A DNA stretch of 52,440 nucleotides from JAHBNG01 sp039028975 (GCA_039028975.1 JBCCHB010000122.1:1-52440); one strand, 5' to 3'; counted from the stretch's first letter, positions 17,840 to 26,075 are shown. Notes: generated by a model not told the origin, from the sequence alone. A program made the numbers and translations.

Positions 17840-19603
17840 ATGCGAAATCCGTTTCAGTACAATCTACCGGTTGACCCGGACCGCTTTGTGGGTCGGTGGC
17901 CCCTGGTGGAGCGCATGGCCCTGGAGCTAACCATCGATCGAGGCGATTCTTTTGCCCTGATTGCGGGGCGTCGCATGGGAAAAAGTAGCCTCCTGCGCGC
18001 CTTGTCTCATCAGCTGCGTGCAGGCGTAGATGGCGACTGGCTGCCCTTGGTCATTCCCTATGATCTAAAGCGGGAACCCCAATCCGCCGAACATTTCTTT
18101 GCCCTCATTCTGCGTGCGGTGCAGCGCCGGGTGGGCCAGAATGTCCGTCGGCGTCCCAAAGATGCCTGGCCCCATCCCATTGCCCTAGATGAGCCTTGGT
18201 TTGGCGATCTGCTTGCAGCCGACGCCCTTGCACTGGAAGAGTTTGAGGACGCCCTCGGTCACGTGTTGGAAAAGCTAGAGACGCCGCTGGCCCAGGTGCG
18301 CGTTATTCTGCTGCTCGACGAAGGCGATGAGATTGTCAACAAGCCCTGGTGCGACACTCTCTTCAATCGGCTGCGCGCCCTCATCTACGACAGCGAACTC
18401 AAAAGCCAAATTCGCCTCGTTCTCACCGGCTCCCACCGCATCATCCGCCGTGCTGAGGGATCTCCCTTCTGGAATGTGCTGAAACGGGAGGATCTCCACG
18501 TCTTTGACCGCGACGGCTTTAATGAGCTTGTTACCCCAGCAGGAGAGCTACCCGAGGAACTCAAGCATACAATCTGGCAGCAGAGCGGCGGTCACCCCTT
18601 TATTGCCCAATATTTGCTCCATCATCTCTGGCTCGAACACGCTGAAGCCGGACTAGCCAGCATCGATCCCCAAGCCGTCGAGCTGCCCATAGCTAAGCTT
18701 ACCACTGTGGATGTGGAGCATCTCAATGGTTGGGTCATGGGCATGGAGCAAGCCGGCCTTCTGTCCTACGATCTGCTGGCCGCCGCCCATGACTGGGTAG
18801 CGGAGCGGGCTATCATTGAGCGTGTCGCCAATCCGGCCATCGACATCAAGAGCGGGCTGACGGCCCTCTGTTATCATGGGGTGGTGCGCCACAACGCATC
18901 CTATACCCACTATCAAGCTGCTGGCCAACTCTTCCGCGATTGGTACCGCTCTCAGCGAGAGCGCTTGCATCAGACGTTTGGCGAGGCAGTGGCATCAGAT
19001 GGGGAAAGCATAGCTACAGCGAAGGACCAGAGTTTGCGTCGACCCACCATCAAGATCCTCCTCCTCAGCGCCAATCCGCTGGACAGAGCCGAGATCCGCA
19101 TTGATGAAGAGTTTCGCGCTATTGATGAGGCCATGCAAAAGTCTGCCCATCGGGAGAACTACCAACTGATTCCACACGGTGCGGTGCGCGTGGACGATCT
19201 GCAATCCCTGCTTCTGCGCCATACCCCCCACATAGTTCACTTCAGCGGTCACGGCTCTCCAGCCAGCGAACTCATGTTACAAGATGCAACCGGCCACTCT
19301 GTCACTGTTCCTACCCAAGCGCTGAGAAGCCTATTTGCACTTCTGCGCGACAACATTGAATGCGTTCTCCTCAACGCCTGCTATTCAGAAGCACAAGCCC
19401 AAACGATTGCCACCCACATTCCCACGGTCATCGGTATGTCCAACCTGCTATCAGACGAGGTTGCCCAGCACTTTGCCACTGCCTTCTATCAAGCCCTCGG
19501 CTACGACCGCAGCTATAGCCAAGCATTCCATCTTGGCATCTCCCAGATCGAACTACACGGCCTGCCTGAATTCGCTCGCCCCGTGCTCATTGAGAATCAG
19601 TAG
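17840..19603 (+). CDS. STAND/AAA-type ATPase fused to a C-terminal CHAT (caspase-like) protease domain
   Basis: A 587-residue soluble protein starting 14 bases after the receptor stop, so clearly co-transcribed. Residues 1-20 contain FVGRWPLVER, the entry to this ATPase type. Walker A is AGRRMGKSS (42-50) and Walker B LLLDEGDE (near 155-162). A QQSGGHPFIAQYLL segment matches the receptor's GGHPFLARQL, so both proteins carry related ATPase/sensor modules. After a helical linker with a basic stretch, residues about 403-587 form a CHAT domain: IKILLLSANP, the catalytic His in HFSGHG (His471) and the catalytic Cys in LLNACYSE (Cys514). CHAT domains are clan CD peptidases related to caspases/separase and are often the effector of NTPase-gated conflict or cell-death systems. 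The likely role is a protease kept inactive until nucleotide-dependent assembly with the receptor. The substrate is unknown; no obvious partner substrate gene is adjacent. Confidence 0.9.
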   Translation: MRNPFQYNLPVDPDRFVGRWPLVERMALELTIDRGDSFALIAGRRMGKSSLLRALSHQLRAGVDGDWLPLVIPYDLKREPQSAEHFFALILRAVQRRVGQNVRRRPKDAWPHPIALDEPWFGDLLAADALALEEFEDALGHVLEKLETPLAQVRVILLLDEGDEIVNKPWCDTLFNRLRALIYDSELKSQIRLVLTGSHRIIRRAEGSPFWNVLKREDLHVFDRDGFNELVTPAGELPEELKHTIWQQSGGHPFIAQYLLHHLWLEHAEAGLASIDPQAVELPIAKLTTVDVEHLNGWVMGMEQAGLLSYDLLAAAHDWVAERAIIERVANPAIDIKSGLTALCYHGVVRHNASYTHYQAAGQLFRDWYRSQRERLHQTFGEAVASDGESIATAKDQSLRRPTIKILLLSANPLDRAEIRIDEEFRAIDEAMQKSAHRENYQLIPHGAVRVDDLQSLLLRHTPHIVHFSGHGSPASELMLQDATGHSVTVPTQALRSLFALLRDNIECVLLNACYSEAQAQTIATHIPTVIGMSNLLSDEVAQHFATAFYQALGYDRSYSQAFHLGISQIELHGLPEFARPVLIENQ

Positions 19604-19635
19604 TTAAACGCGCAGTGGACCACGCCACAGGAATA

Positions 19636-19671
19636 AAAAGATTCCAGAGAATTTCATCTGTGGAATCTTTT
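19636..19671 (+). terminator. Rho-independent terminator after the CHAT gene
   Basis: An 11-bp perfect stem (AAAAGATTCCA / TGGAATCTTTT) with a 14-base loop, 32 bases after the CHAT stop, with a T-rich tail on the plus strand and A-run on the other. It can work in both directions. A second, weaker hairpin (GTAGCCC at 19707-19713 with GGGCTAC at 19735-19741) could terminate the convergent amine-oxidase transcript. Confidence 0.7.
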
Positions 19672-19750
19672 CATCTTTGTTATTTTCAGGGCAGCGGGGG
19701 GCTTGGGTAGCCCATAAACCCGCCCAACAAGGACGGGCTACGACAAACTG

Positions 19751-19785
19751 GACCAGATGACCAAACGACCATGCGACGGCAGACT
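19751..19785. repeat. Short tandem 7-8 bp repeat at the end of the amine oxidase gene
   Basis: About four degenerate units of the type GACCAAAC/GACCATGC immediately follow the minus-strand amine oxidase stop. The style matches the arrays at 5827, 24083 and 26145, all next to stop codons of minus-strand genes. Confidence 0.45.
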
Positions 19786-21763
19786 ATTCAGCATGGCATT
19801 GACCATTCGGTTGGGGCGCGACATCTAAGGCGGCGCTCCGTGGGAAGAAGCCTGCCGGTCTGAGCTTAAAGCCCATGTTGGCAACGGGCATTACGGGCCA
19901 ATCTTCCAATGTGGGCAGATGATTGTGGCCCATTACGTACCACACGACGATGTCCGTATTCTCTACCGAGCGGTCTTCCTGAGTCCATTTGGGCAGCCCA
20001 TCGCCACCTGCATGTTGATTCGGATAGTCTCCAGCCGGGAATAGTTCTCGTCGCTCCTCGTTATACGGCGTTACCCAAAGATGCTTCCACATGTAGCCGC
20101 CGCGCTTGGCAATGCTAGAGTTGGGCTGGGCAAAGGGCAATGTATTTTCGCCCGGCATTAGCTTGTAGGAAACAGGCTGACCAGTATGATTGAGCGAGTT
20201 GGGGTTGGTGATTTTCCAGTAGCGCGCCGAGAATGGATCGATGATGCGTTGCGCTTCCTGCTCTGTTTTCAGGGGTGTTGTTTCGCCGTAGTATGCGTTG
20301 CCGTATGGGTTATTCTCGCCAGTTGGATCGGCGACTGTGTTTAGCTCAACGACTGTATTTTCCTGACCATCGAGCGCCATATCCATGCGGAAGCAGAAGA
20401 AGTGCTGATGATTGGGGGCATAGAGCTGGTCGCCAAGCATGGTGCCATATTTAGTCGTTTCCCCTGGCACACAAGCCGCTGTAGTCAAGATGCCAGATAA
20501 CTTCATGTCAAGCTCAATCGTGCCATCTTGATAGAAGTTCCAGTAAACGCCATACTCGTAGTTGCCAACCGTGGCAATGTTCGAGACAACCAAGCGGCGG
20601 GAACGACGAGTTTCGACTTCCTCGGTGCGGAAATCTGTATGTTTCCACAGCAGGCTAAAATCTTCCTCATGCATACAGACCGCATTTTTGATGGTCATCA
20701 CTTCACCCTGGGCATCGCAGACGCGACCATCAAAGTAGCGAATTTCGCCCAAGCAGTCGCAGCCTAGCTCCAAAGAATTGGCCAGCATACCAAAGCCATA
20801 TTCGCCCACGTCAAAGGCATTCTTGCGGTATTGGGTAACATTGGTATCGCCATAGGGCACGGTCATTTCGGCTAGAGAAAGACGATAGATTAGCGGACGC
20901 ACTTTGCCCTCATCTTCATAGCCAATATTATAAAGAACTAGCCCCTCGCGATGGGTAAAGCCAATGCGGAAACTCCATTTCTGCCACTCAACAGCATGCC
21001 CATCCACTGTAAAGCTTGGGCCATCCGGCTGGGTAATATCCAGCGGTTTCAGATCTTGGCGGAACTCTTTGACGTACTTCTGGGAGTAGTTGCCATTCTC
21101 TTGCGGAACGGGAATGACCTGATGATCTTCTACCCGAATGACTTTCTGTGCATTGGAATCATAGAGAGCGATCAAGCCGTCGACCGGGTGGGCGTAGTTA
21201 TTATCGCCAGGCTCTGATCGTACCCACGTGAGTGCGCGGACAATGCGCTGTCCCTGCTCAAGGTAATCGCCGTAGTTGCCTGCCGACCAGGGATCAACGG
21301 TGATAAGATCAAAGTCTGTAATGCCCCGCTTCTTCAATGCTTCTTGGAATTCAGGATCGTTCTTAAGTGCCTCTTCGCATTCAAAGAATTCATCTAGAAT
21401 GACAGCAGGCTGCACCCCCGGGATATGGGCGAACTCTTTTACCTTTTTCTTAGTGATGGAAACCACCGCCTCATAAGTCGCTCCGTCCGCGTTGTCCAGC
21501 AGAATCATAAACGCTTCGCGATCGACTGATTTCCCTGGCTTATATGCTAGAACAACGCTTTTCGGTGGCTCGTTTAAACCGACCGAAGCGAAGCGCATCT
21601 TCTCACCAAACTCCTTGCTTTTGCGCATGATGGCGACGGCATTTTTGATCTCCTCTTCGGTTAGTGGCTCAAGCGGGTGGATCGTAACCTTTGGCTTTCG
21701 TTTTGTTGATTTCCTTGCCGTTGTTTTCTTCGCTGCTGGTTTTGTGGCTGCTTTTGTTGCCAT
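19784..21763 (-). CDS. Copper-containing primary amine oxidase (TPQ-type)
   Basis: A 659-residue quinoprotein amine oxidase, which converts primary amines to aldehydes plus NH3 and H2O2. The topaquinone precursor is Tyr402 in TVGNYEYG, matching T-x-x-N-Y-[DE]-[YN]. The copper ligands are His452 and His454 (NHQHFF) and His615 (GHNHLPTLEDWP). The catalytic base is Asp318 in AFDVGEYGFG. The conserved GCDCLGEIRYFDG segment is present. All key residues are intact, so it should be active. No Sec signal is seen. Instead the first ~25 residues are a Lys/Ala/Thr-rich tail (KPAAKKTTARKSTKRKPK) like those of histone-H1-like bacterial proteins, which is unusual for this family. It lies 83 bases after tctA on the same strand, suggesting that the transporter feeds an amine or that both respond to one signal. 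Confidence 0.93.
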   Translation of the reverse strand: MATKAATKPAAKKTTARKSTKRKPKVTIHPLEPLTEEEIKNAVAIMRKSKEFGEKMRFASVGLNEPPKSVVLAYKPGKSVDREAFMILLDNADGATYEAVVSITKKKVKEFAHIPGVQPAVILDEFFECEEALKNDPEFQEALKKRGITDFDLITVDPWSAGNYGDYLEQGQRIVRALTWVRSEPGDNNYAHPVDGLIALYDSNAQKVIRVEDHQVIPVPQENGNYSQKYVKEFRQDLKPLDITQPDGPSFTVDGHAVEWQKWSFRIGFTHREGLVLYNIGYEDEGKVRPLIYRLSLAEMTVPYGDTNVTQYRKNAFDVGEYGFGMLANSLELGCDCLGEIRYFDGRVCDAQGEVMTIKNAVCMHEEDFSLLWKHTDFRTEEVETRRSRRLVVSNIATVGNYEYGVYWNFYQDGTIELDMKLSGILTTAACVPGETTKYGTMLGDQLYAPNHQHFFCFRMDMALDGQENTVVELNTVADPTGENNPYGNAYYGETTPLKTEQEAQRIIDPFSARYWKITNPNSLNHTGQPVSYKLMPGENTLPFAQPNSSIAKRGGYMWKHLWVTPYNEERRELFPAGDYPNQHAGGDGLPKWTQEDRSVENTDIVVWYVMGHNHLPTLEDWPVMPVANMGFKLRPAGFFPRSAALDVAPQPNGQCHAE

Positions 21764-21846
21764 ACGTTATACCCCTTTCGTCGTTAAACTTTTACGTGTC
21801 AATTTATCCGTGATTGTTAATTGTTTACTTAGGGTGATTTACGAGA

Positions 21847-23322
21847 TTACGTTTGATGTTGCCTCCTCTGCCCTACCACAAATGCCACCACCGCTATCGC
21901 CATAATCAAGATCAGGGCCAGTGAAATAGGTCGCGTCAAAAAGATGCTGATGTCTCCATTGGCGCCGCCCAACGCTTGACGGAAGCGAGCCTCGAAGATA
22001 GGTCCGAGTACCAGCCCCAATACAATTGGCACGGATGGAAGCTCTAGCCGATTCATGATGTAGCCAAGCAAGGCAAAAAAGAGTGCAATGAGCGGATCCG
22101 AGAGCCGATATCCACTTGTGTAGGTGCCGATGAGACTTAGTGTAAGGACCACAATGCCGATGAAACGTGGATCAACAAGCGTAATCCGCACCAGCCAGCG
22201 GGTCGTTAATAAGAGAAAGCCGAGGATCACGAAGTTGGTGAATAAAAGACAAAGAAAGAGCCCCATGATGAAATCGGGCCTTTGATCAAAGAGCGCCGGC
22301 CCCGGTACCACATTGTGAACATAAAAGACAGAGAGCATCATGGCAGTTAACGCTTCGCCGGGAATGCCCAATGCCAACAGTGGAATCATGGCCGAGGCAG
22401 GGACCGCGTTGTTGGCCGCTTCCGAGGCAATAATGCCTTCTGGCGCGCCGTCGCCAAACTTTGCGGGATTTTTGGAGAGTCGCTGGGCCAGCGAGTAAGA
22501 GAAGAACTGGGCCATAAATTCGCCCACCCCTGGCAGAATCCCCATAAAGACGCCAAAGCCAGCCGACGAAAAGAGAACCCGCGGATAGCGAAGGGCTTCC
22601 ATCAACCCTGCCCATGCACTCGACGCTAGCTTGGGCATTTTGGGCATCTCTTGCTTGTCTATGAGTAGCGTCAAGCCTTGAGACATGGCAAATAGCCCTA
22701 GCACCATGGGGATCAATGGGACACCGCTTAGCAGCCACTGCTGATCAAAGACAAAGCGCTGAGAGTTGAAAGCCCGCTCCAGCCCGATGGTGGCGAAGAA
22801 TAGCCCCATCCCCAACGTCATGGCCGCGGCCACAGCCTTCTCCCGGTGGGCCACCACAACAACCACCATGGCAAAAAGGGCAGCCATGGCAAATTCTGCA
22901 GATCCAAAGCGCTTGGCAAAGTTGGCTAATGGCAATGCTAAAGCCATCAACGTAACCACGCTGACGATGCCGCCCACAAAGGAAGATGTATAGGCCAGCG
23001 TCAAGGCCCTGCGCCCCTCACCACGACGGGTTAAAGGGTACCCATCGTAAGTCGTCAACACGTTGACCACGGTTCCTGGCGTGTTGATGAGGATCGACGG
23101 AATTGCACCGCCATACATGGATGCAGCATAGATCCCCAGCAGCAGGGTTAGCCCGGTCAACGGCTCCATAGAGAAGGTCACTGGCAGCAAAATCGCAATG
23201 GCTACTGCTGGTCCTACCCCAGGGATTGCGCCGATAATCACACCGACAATGGCCCCGGTGAATAGTGCGATTAAAACGGGGGCTTGCAAAAGCTGGTTAA
23301 GCCCAGCAAATACATTTTCCAT
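21847..23322 (-). CDS. tctA: Tripartite tricarboxylate transporter large membrane subunit TctA
   Basis: A 491-residue polytopic membrane protein with the TctA signatures: GAIVGVIIGAIPGVGPAVAIAILLP near the N-terminus (residues ~22-46), a matching GILPGVGEFMAQFFSY half-repeat in the middle, and ALGIPGEALTAMML. About 12 hydrophobic helices are seen. It forms the ion-coupled channel of a secondary, binding-protein-dependent transporter for carboxylates or other small organic anions. Its ATG overlaps the tctB stop by one base (TAATG), so translation is coupled. Its substrate is set by the TctC protein and is not readable here. The amine oxidase gene follows in the same direction. Confidence 0.93.
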   Translation of the reverse strand: MENVFAGLNQLLQAPVLIALFTGAIVGVIIGAIPGVGPAVAIAILLPVTFSMEPLTGLTLLLGIYAASMYGGAIPSILINTPGTVVNVLTTYDGYPLTRRGEGRRALTLAYTSSFVGGIVSVVTLMALALPLANFAKRFGSAEFAMAALFAMVVVVVAHREKAVAAAMTLGMGLFFATIGLERAFNSQRFVFDQQWLLSGVPLIPMVLGLFAMSQGLTLLIDKQEMPKMPKLASSAWAGLMEALRYPRVLFSSAGFGVFMGILPGVGEFMAQFFSYSLAQRLSKNPAKFGDGAPEGIIASEAANNAVPASAMIPLLALGIPGEALTAMMLSVFYVHNVVPGPALFDQRPDFIMGLFLCLLFTNFVILGFLLLTTRWLVRITLVDPRFIGIVVLTLSLIGTYTSGYRLSDPLIALFFALLGYIMNRLELPSVPIVLGLVLGPIFEARFRQALGGANGDISIFLTRPISLALILIMAIAVVAFVVGQRRQHQT

Positions 23323-23864
23323 TAAAAATTATTCATCAAAAAGATGCGGATGTCTTTAGGGAAGAGTGCATATAACTCAGCCTGTGGTACCCAAATGCCC
23401 AACGCCCAGCGGAACATGGCGATCAGGACGATAGAAAAGAGGAAACCGGTCAGCATCCAACGAGGGCTGCGCAGCCCAATCCGCCACGAAAGCACCAAGA
23501 TAAAGAGCAAACTCGAAAGAAAATAGCCGATGAGACCCAGCAACCAAATATAGACAATGTAATAGACAAAAAACTCAAATGGTTTGATCCACTGAATCAG
23601 CTCATCAGCTAAGCTGGAATCATCTGCACTTTCAGCCGCCGAGCGTGTCGAACGGAAGTGCTGAAAGCAGAGGTAGGTTGCAGCCAAAGCGATCAGCAAT
23701 AGGCTGAGCAGCGGCATGAATGCAGGTTGTGTCCACCAGCCCTGCTCCGCCGGGCCAGGCGTTGTGGCAATCGGCACCAACAGCAGCAAACCCGTACCTA
23801 CCACAAACATAAAGCCATAAAAAATTCCAATGCCAGGTTTGGGCATTTCCTGTTCGTTGTTCAT
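23322..23864 (-). CDS. tctB: Tripartite tricarboxylate transporter small membrane subunit TctB
   Basis: A 180-residue membrane protein with four predicted helices (about 12-32, 46-66, 98-123 and 135-155), typical of the poorly conserved TctB subunit. Identity rests on size, topology and position directly upstream of tctA with a one-base overlap. The 330 bases between tctC and this gene include a tandem repeat array and a possible gene remnant, so the tct genes may not be perfectly co-transcribed. Confidence 0.85.
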   Translation of the reverse strand: MNNEQEMPKPGIGIFYGFMFVVGTGLLLLVPIATTPGPAEQGWWTQPAFMPLLSLLLIALAATYLCFQHFRSTRSAAESADDSSLADELIQWIKPFEFFVYYIVYIWLLGLIGYFLSSLLFILVLSWRIGLRSPRWMLTGFLFSIVLIAMFRWALGIWVPQAELYALFPKDIRIFLMNNF

Positions 23865-23891
23865 AGCGTATACTAGGCTAAATCGTTCCCC

Positions 23892-24060
23892 TTACCCCGT
23901 CAATTGAATAACAATCTCTTTGAGGGCTTTTAGGGTGCGAAAAATATCAAAAACTTCATCGGTCAGGGCAGAAAAATCGTGGCTGATGGCATACGACGTT
24001 GGGCAAAATGGTCATATTCATGCTCAAGACTCCGGCGAGAGCTACCATGGCTTCACTTAA
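23892..24060 (-). pseudogene. Possible gene remnant between tctC and tctB (HepT-like C-terminus?)
   Basis: Read on the minus strand, one frame gives a protein-like end, AISHDFSALTDEVFDIFRTL, continuing KALKEIVIQLTG and a TAA at 23892-23894. A second frame just upstream gives SLEHEYDHFAQRR. Joining them needs one frameshift near 23990 and gives HFAQRRYAISHDFSAL, which vaguely recalls the end of HEPN/HepT-like (DUF86) proteins. No start or upstream part is preserved. I consider this a weak but real-looking remnant. Confidence 0.25.
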
Positions 24061-24082
24061 CGCCATTGACCGGCTACTGACG

Positions 24083-24199
24083 TACCGACCAACCGACCAC
24101 CGACCTACCGACCACCGACCTACCGACCACCGACCTACCGACCACCGACCACCGACCTACCGACCTACCGACCACCGACCACCGACCTACCGACCTACT
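24083..24199. repeat. Tandem repeat array of ACCGACC / TACCGACC units
   Basis: About 15 consecutive 7- and 8-base units (ACCGACC or TACCGACC on the plus strand) run for ~117 bases up to, and slightly into, the last codons of tctC on the minus strand. The two unit lengths alternate irregularly, as in slippage-prone short tandemly repeated sequences of cyanobacteria. It separates tctC from tctB. Confidence 0.9.
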
Positions 24200-25214
24200 G
24201 CCCCATCCGTTCAACCATATCGGCAATCATATCCCAGTCCGCATCAACCTGCGCCTGGGAGGCTTCCGCATCCATCCAGTAGATTTGAGCACCAGTGGAT
24301 GCAGCAACGTCGTTTGCCGCCTCGCTAGCGAGCGCGGTCTGGGCAAATTCAGAGATCATATCTCGAATAGGCTGTGGCGTGTCCTTCTTTACAAAGAGAC
24401 CGTTCCAGAGCATGATGTCGATACCACCCTGCTCGCCCAAAGTCGGGGTATCCGGGCTAACAGCCAGCCGATCAGATCCAATGGAAGCAAGAATCGTCAC
24501 CTCATCAAGACAAGGTAGCAGCAGCTGGATAGTTGTGTTGATCACATCGACATCACCTGCCGAGATCGTAGCGCAGTCCAACACATCGAAGGCCGCTTCC
24601 GAAGTGAATGAACCGCCTAAATCTTCCATGCTCAGGATAGTCGCACGGGTTGGGACAAGACCAAAGCCAAAGTGGCCCAGGGTGACGTCATTCTCTTTCG
24701 AATAAGCAACCAACTCTTCCATATTGGAGTAGGGTGCATCGCTTGCAGCGGCAATAACGAAGGGATAGGTGACAAAGATGCCCAACGGCTCGAAGTCGCC
24801 ACGCTCATACGGAGCATTTCCGTTTTGGATCTGCACAGTGGGAATTCCGATGACAAATGAACCGATGGTATGGCCATCCGCATCAGCCTGGAAGACTTCA
24901 GTGGCACCGACAACCCCACCACCACCGGGTTTATTGACCACGGCTGCGGGAACGCCAGTTTGGCTCTGCATCTCTTCCGCAATAAGACGGGTCAATACAT
25001 CTTCGAGATCACCAGGAGGCCAGGGGACCACAAACTGTACGGGGCGCTCTGGGTAGTCACCCACATCGGCCATTTCTTCAGTCATCTCCTCAGCACCGTC
25101 ACCACTGCTCATCTCAGAATCACCAACTGGTGCATCAACCGCAACACAGGCTGTTCCCAGCAGACCGACCAATAGTAAGGTTGCGATCAACCATACTGAT
25201 TTCTTCATGTTCAT
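24195..25214 (-). CDS. tctC: Tripartite tricarboxylate transporter substrate-binding lipoprotein (TctC/Bug family)
   Basis: A 339-residue secreted binding protein. The N-terminus is a lipoprotein signal with lipobox LLGTAC (Cys23), followed by an acidic Ser/Glu/Met-rich linker to about residue 50. The Bug fold begins at YPERPVQFVVPWPPG and includes the hallmark NKPGGGGVVGATEV loop that cradles the ligand carboxylate. Later segments such as LAVSPDTPTLGEQG and LWNGLFVKKDTP are also typical. The ligand is unknown. It is the first gene of the tctCBA-amine oxidase direction, with GGAGATGAACATG giving a plausible ribosome site. A 7-8 base repeat array abuts its stop codon. Confidence 0.93.
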   Translation of the reverse strand: MNMKKSVWLIATLLLVGLLGTACVAVDAPVGDSEMSSGDGAEEMTEEMADVGDYPERPVQFVVPWPPGDLEDVLTRLIAEEMQSQTGVPAAVVNKPGGGGVVGATEVFQADADGHTIGSFVIGIPTVQIQNGNAPYERGDFEPLGIFVTYPFVIAAASDAPYSNMEELVAYSKENDVTLGHFGFGLVPTRATILSMEDLGGSFTSEAAFDVLDCATISAGDVDVINTTIQLLLPCLDEVTILASIGSDRLAVSPDTPTLGEQGGIDIMLWNGLFVKKDTPQPIRDMISEFAQTALASEAANDVAASTGAQIYWMDAEASQAQVDADWDMIADMVERMGQ

Positions 25215-25567
25215 CTCCTTGTCATTGTGTGAATTAAACTTTGTAAAAAAGGGCTTCGCCCAACCTCACCCGCGGAGTCCGTGACTCAGTCCCAGAACCG
25301 CTGAGTGCGAACTGGCTATGCGAATCCACTCGAGTGATTTTATACTTTCCTATACTACAAAAAATGAGTGAATAAACCAAGTAACGTATCATCATTTTAT
25401 GAGGGCAATACGATGAAAATGATACCGTGAGAAATTATCAAGTTGAAGGTGAGGGAGAGTATGATAAGGTCTGATTCTGTAGAAACCTAATGATTGTAAA
25501 CAGATTGGTCTTTCCCGTCAAATTAAGGCAGAATAAAGCCGACTCCTTATCATCCAGGCTCCAGATT
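25215..25567. other. Intergenic region between tctC and the FAD amine oxidase remnant
   Basis: No gene is evident. It should contain the tctC promoter. A GGGCTTCGCCC hairpin lies near 25251-25261, and the A/T-rich centre (25335-25450) could hold divergent promoters. Nothing more specific can be supported. Confidence 0.35.
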
Positions 25568-25997
25568 ATGAACCATCAACTTGATAAACCCTACGATGCC
25601 GTGGTTATCGGCGGCGGCTTTGCAGGATTGACGGCAGTGCGCGAATTGAGTGGGCTAGGCTTCCATCTCGCTATCATCGAATCTAAAGCGTCTCTTTCAG
25701 CCAGAAATAGAGGTTCTCGACGTCACATTTCATAACTGGGTGGAAGATCCTCATGCGCTGGGCACTTGGTGCAGCTACCAACCTGGGCAAACGTCTAGGT
25801 ATCTCAAACAGGCCCAAGCGAGCGAAGGACGTCTTACCTTTGCGGGTACAGATATTGCCAATGGGTGGCGTGGATTTATTGGCGGTGCCATAGAGAGTGG
25901 GCTGCGGGCTGCAGGTAAGATCAAAAGGGCGTACACAACGTCTAATGGCGTGAATAAGACAGAATGGCCAATGAATGTTCCGTATTCATCTGTATAA
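25568..25997 (+). pseudogene. FAD-dependent (mono)amine oxidase remnant with internal deletion
   Basis: An ATG at 25568 starts MNHQLDKPYDAVVIGGGFAGLTAVREL, the dinucleotide-binding GxGxxG start of flavin amine oxidases. The frame ends at 25735. In another frame, 25740-25997 encodes the family's C-terminal part, EGRLTFAGTDIANGWRGFIGGAIESG, where FAD contacts and the last helix lie. About 300 residues between them are gone, including the substrate domain. The gene is thus a deletion relic of a roughly 430-residue amine oxidase. Its position next to an intact copper amine oxidase and a transporter hints that the locus once held two amine-oxidising enzymes. Confidence 0.8.
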
Positions 25998-26034
25998 TCT
26001 TCAAATCCCTTTTGTTTTGTAGGCGTCCAGCCCC

Positions 26035-26075
26035 CTGAGCCTGTCGAAGGGGAGAATCGGCTTCGACAGGCTCAG
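26035..26075. repeat. REP-like perfect inverted repeat (CTGAGCCTGTCGAAG)
   Basis: Two perfect 15-base arms (26035-26049 and 26061-26075) around an 11-base loop. The same core in diverged form, CTTCGACACGCTCAGG, forms the loop of the hairpin at 30729-30793. This sequence type recurs as a short palindromic repeat in many bacterial genomes. It follows the amine oxidase relic and could act as a bidirectional terminator. Confidence 0.75.

Noticed and set aside
24083..24199. CRISPR-like array
   Set aside because: Units are only 7-8 bases with no spacers and no cas gene is present; this is a simple tandem repeat.
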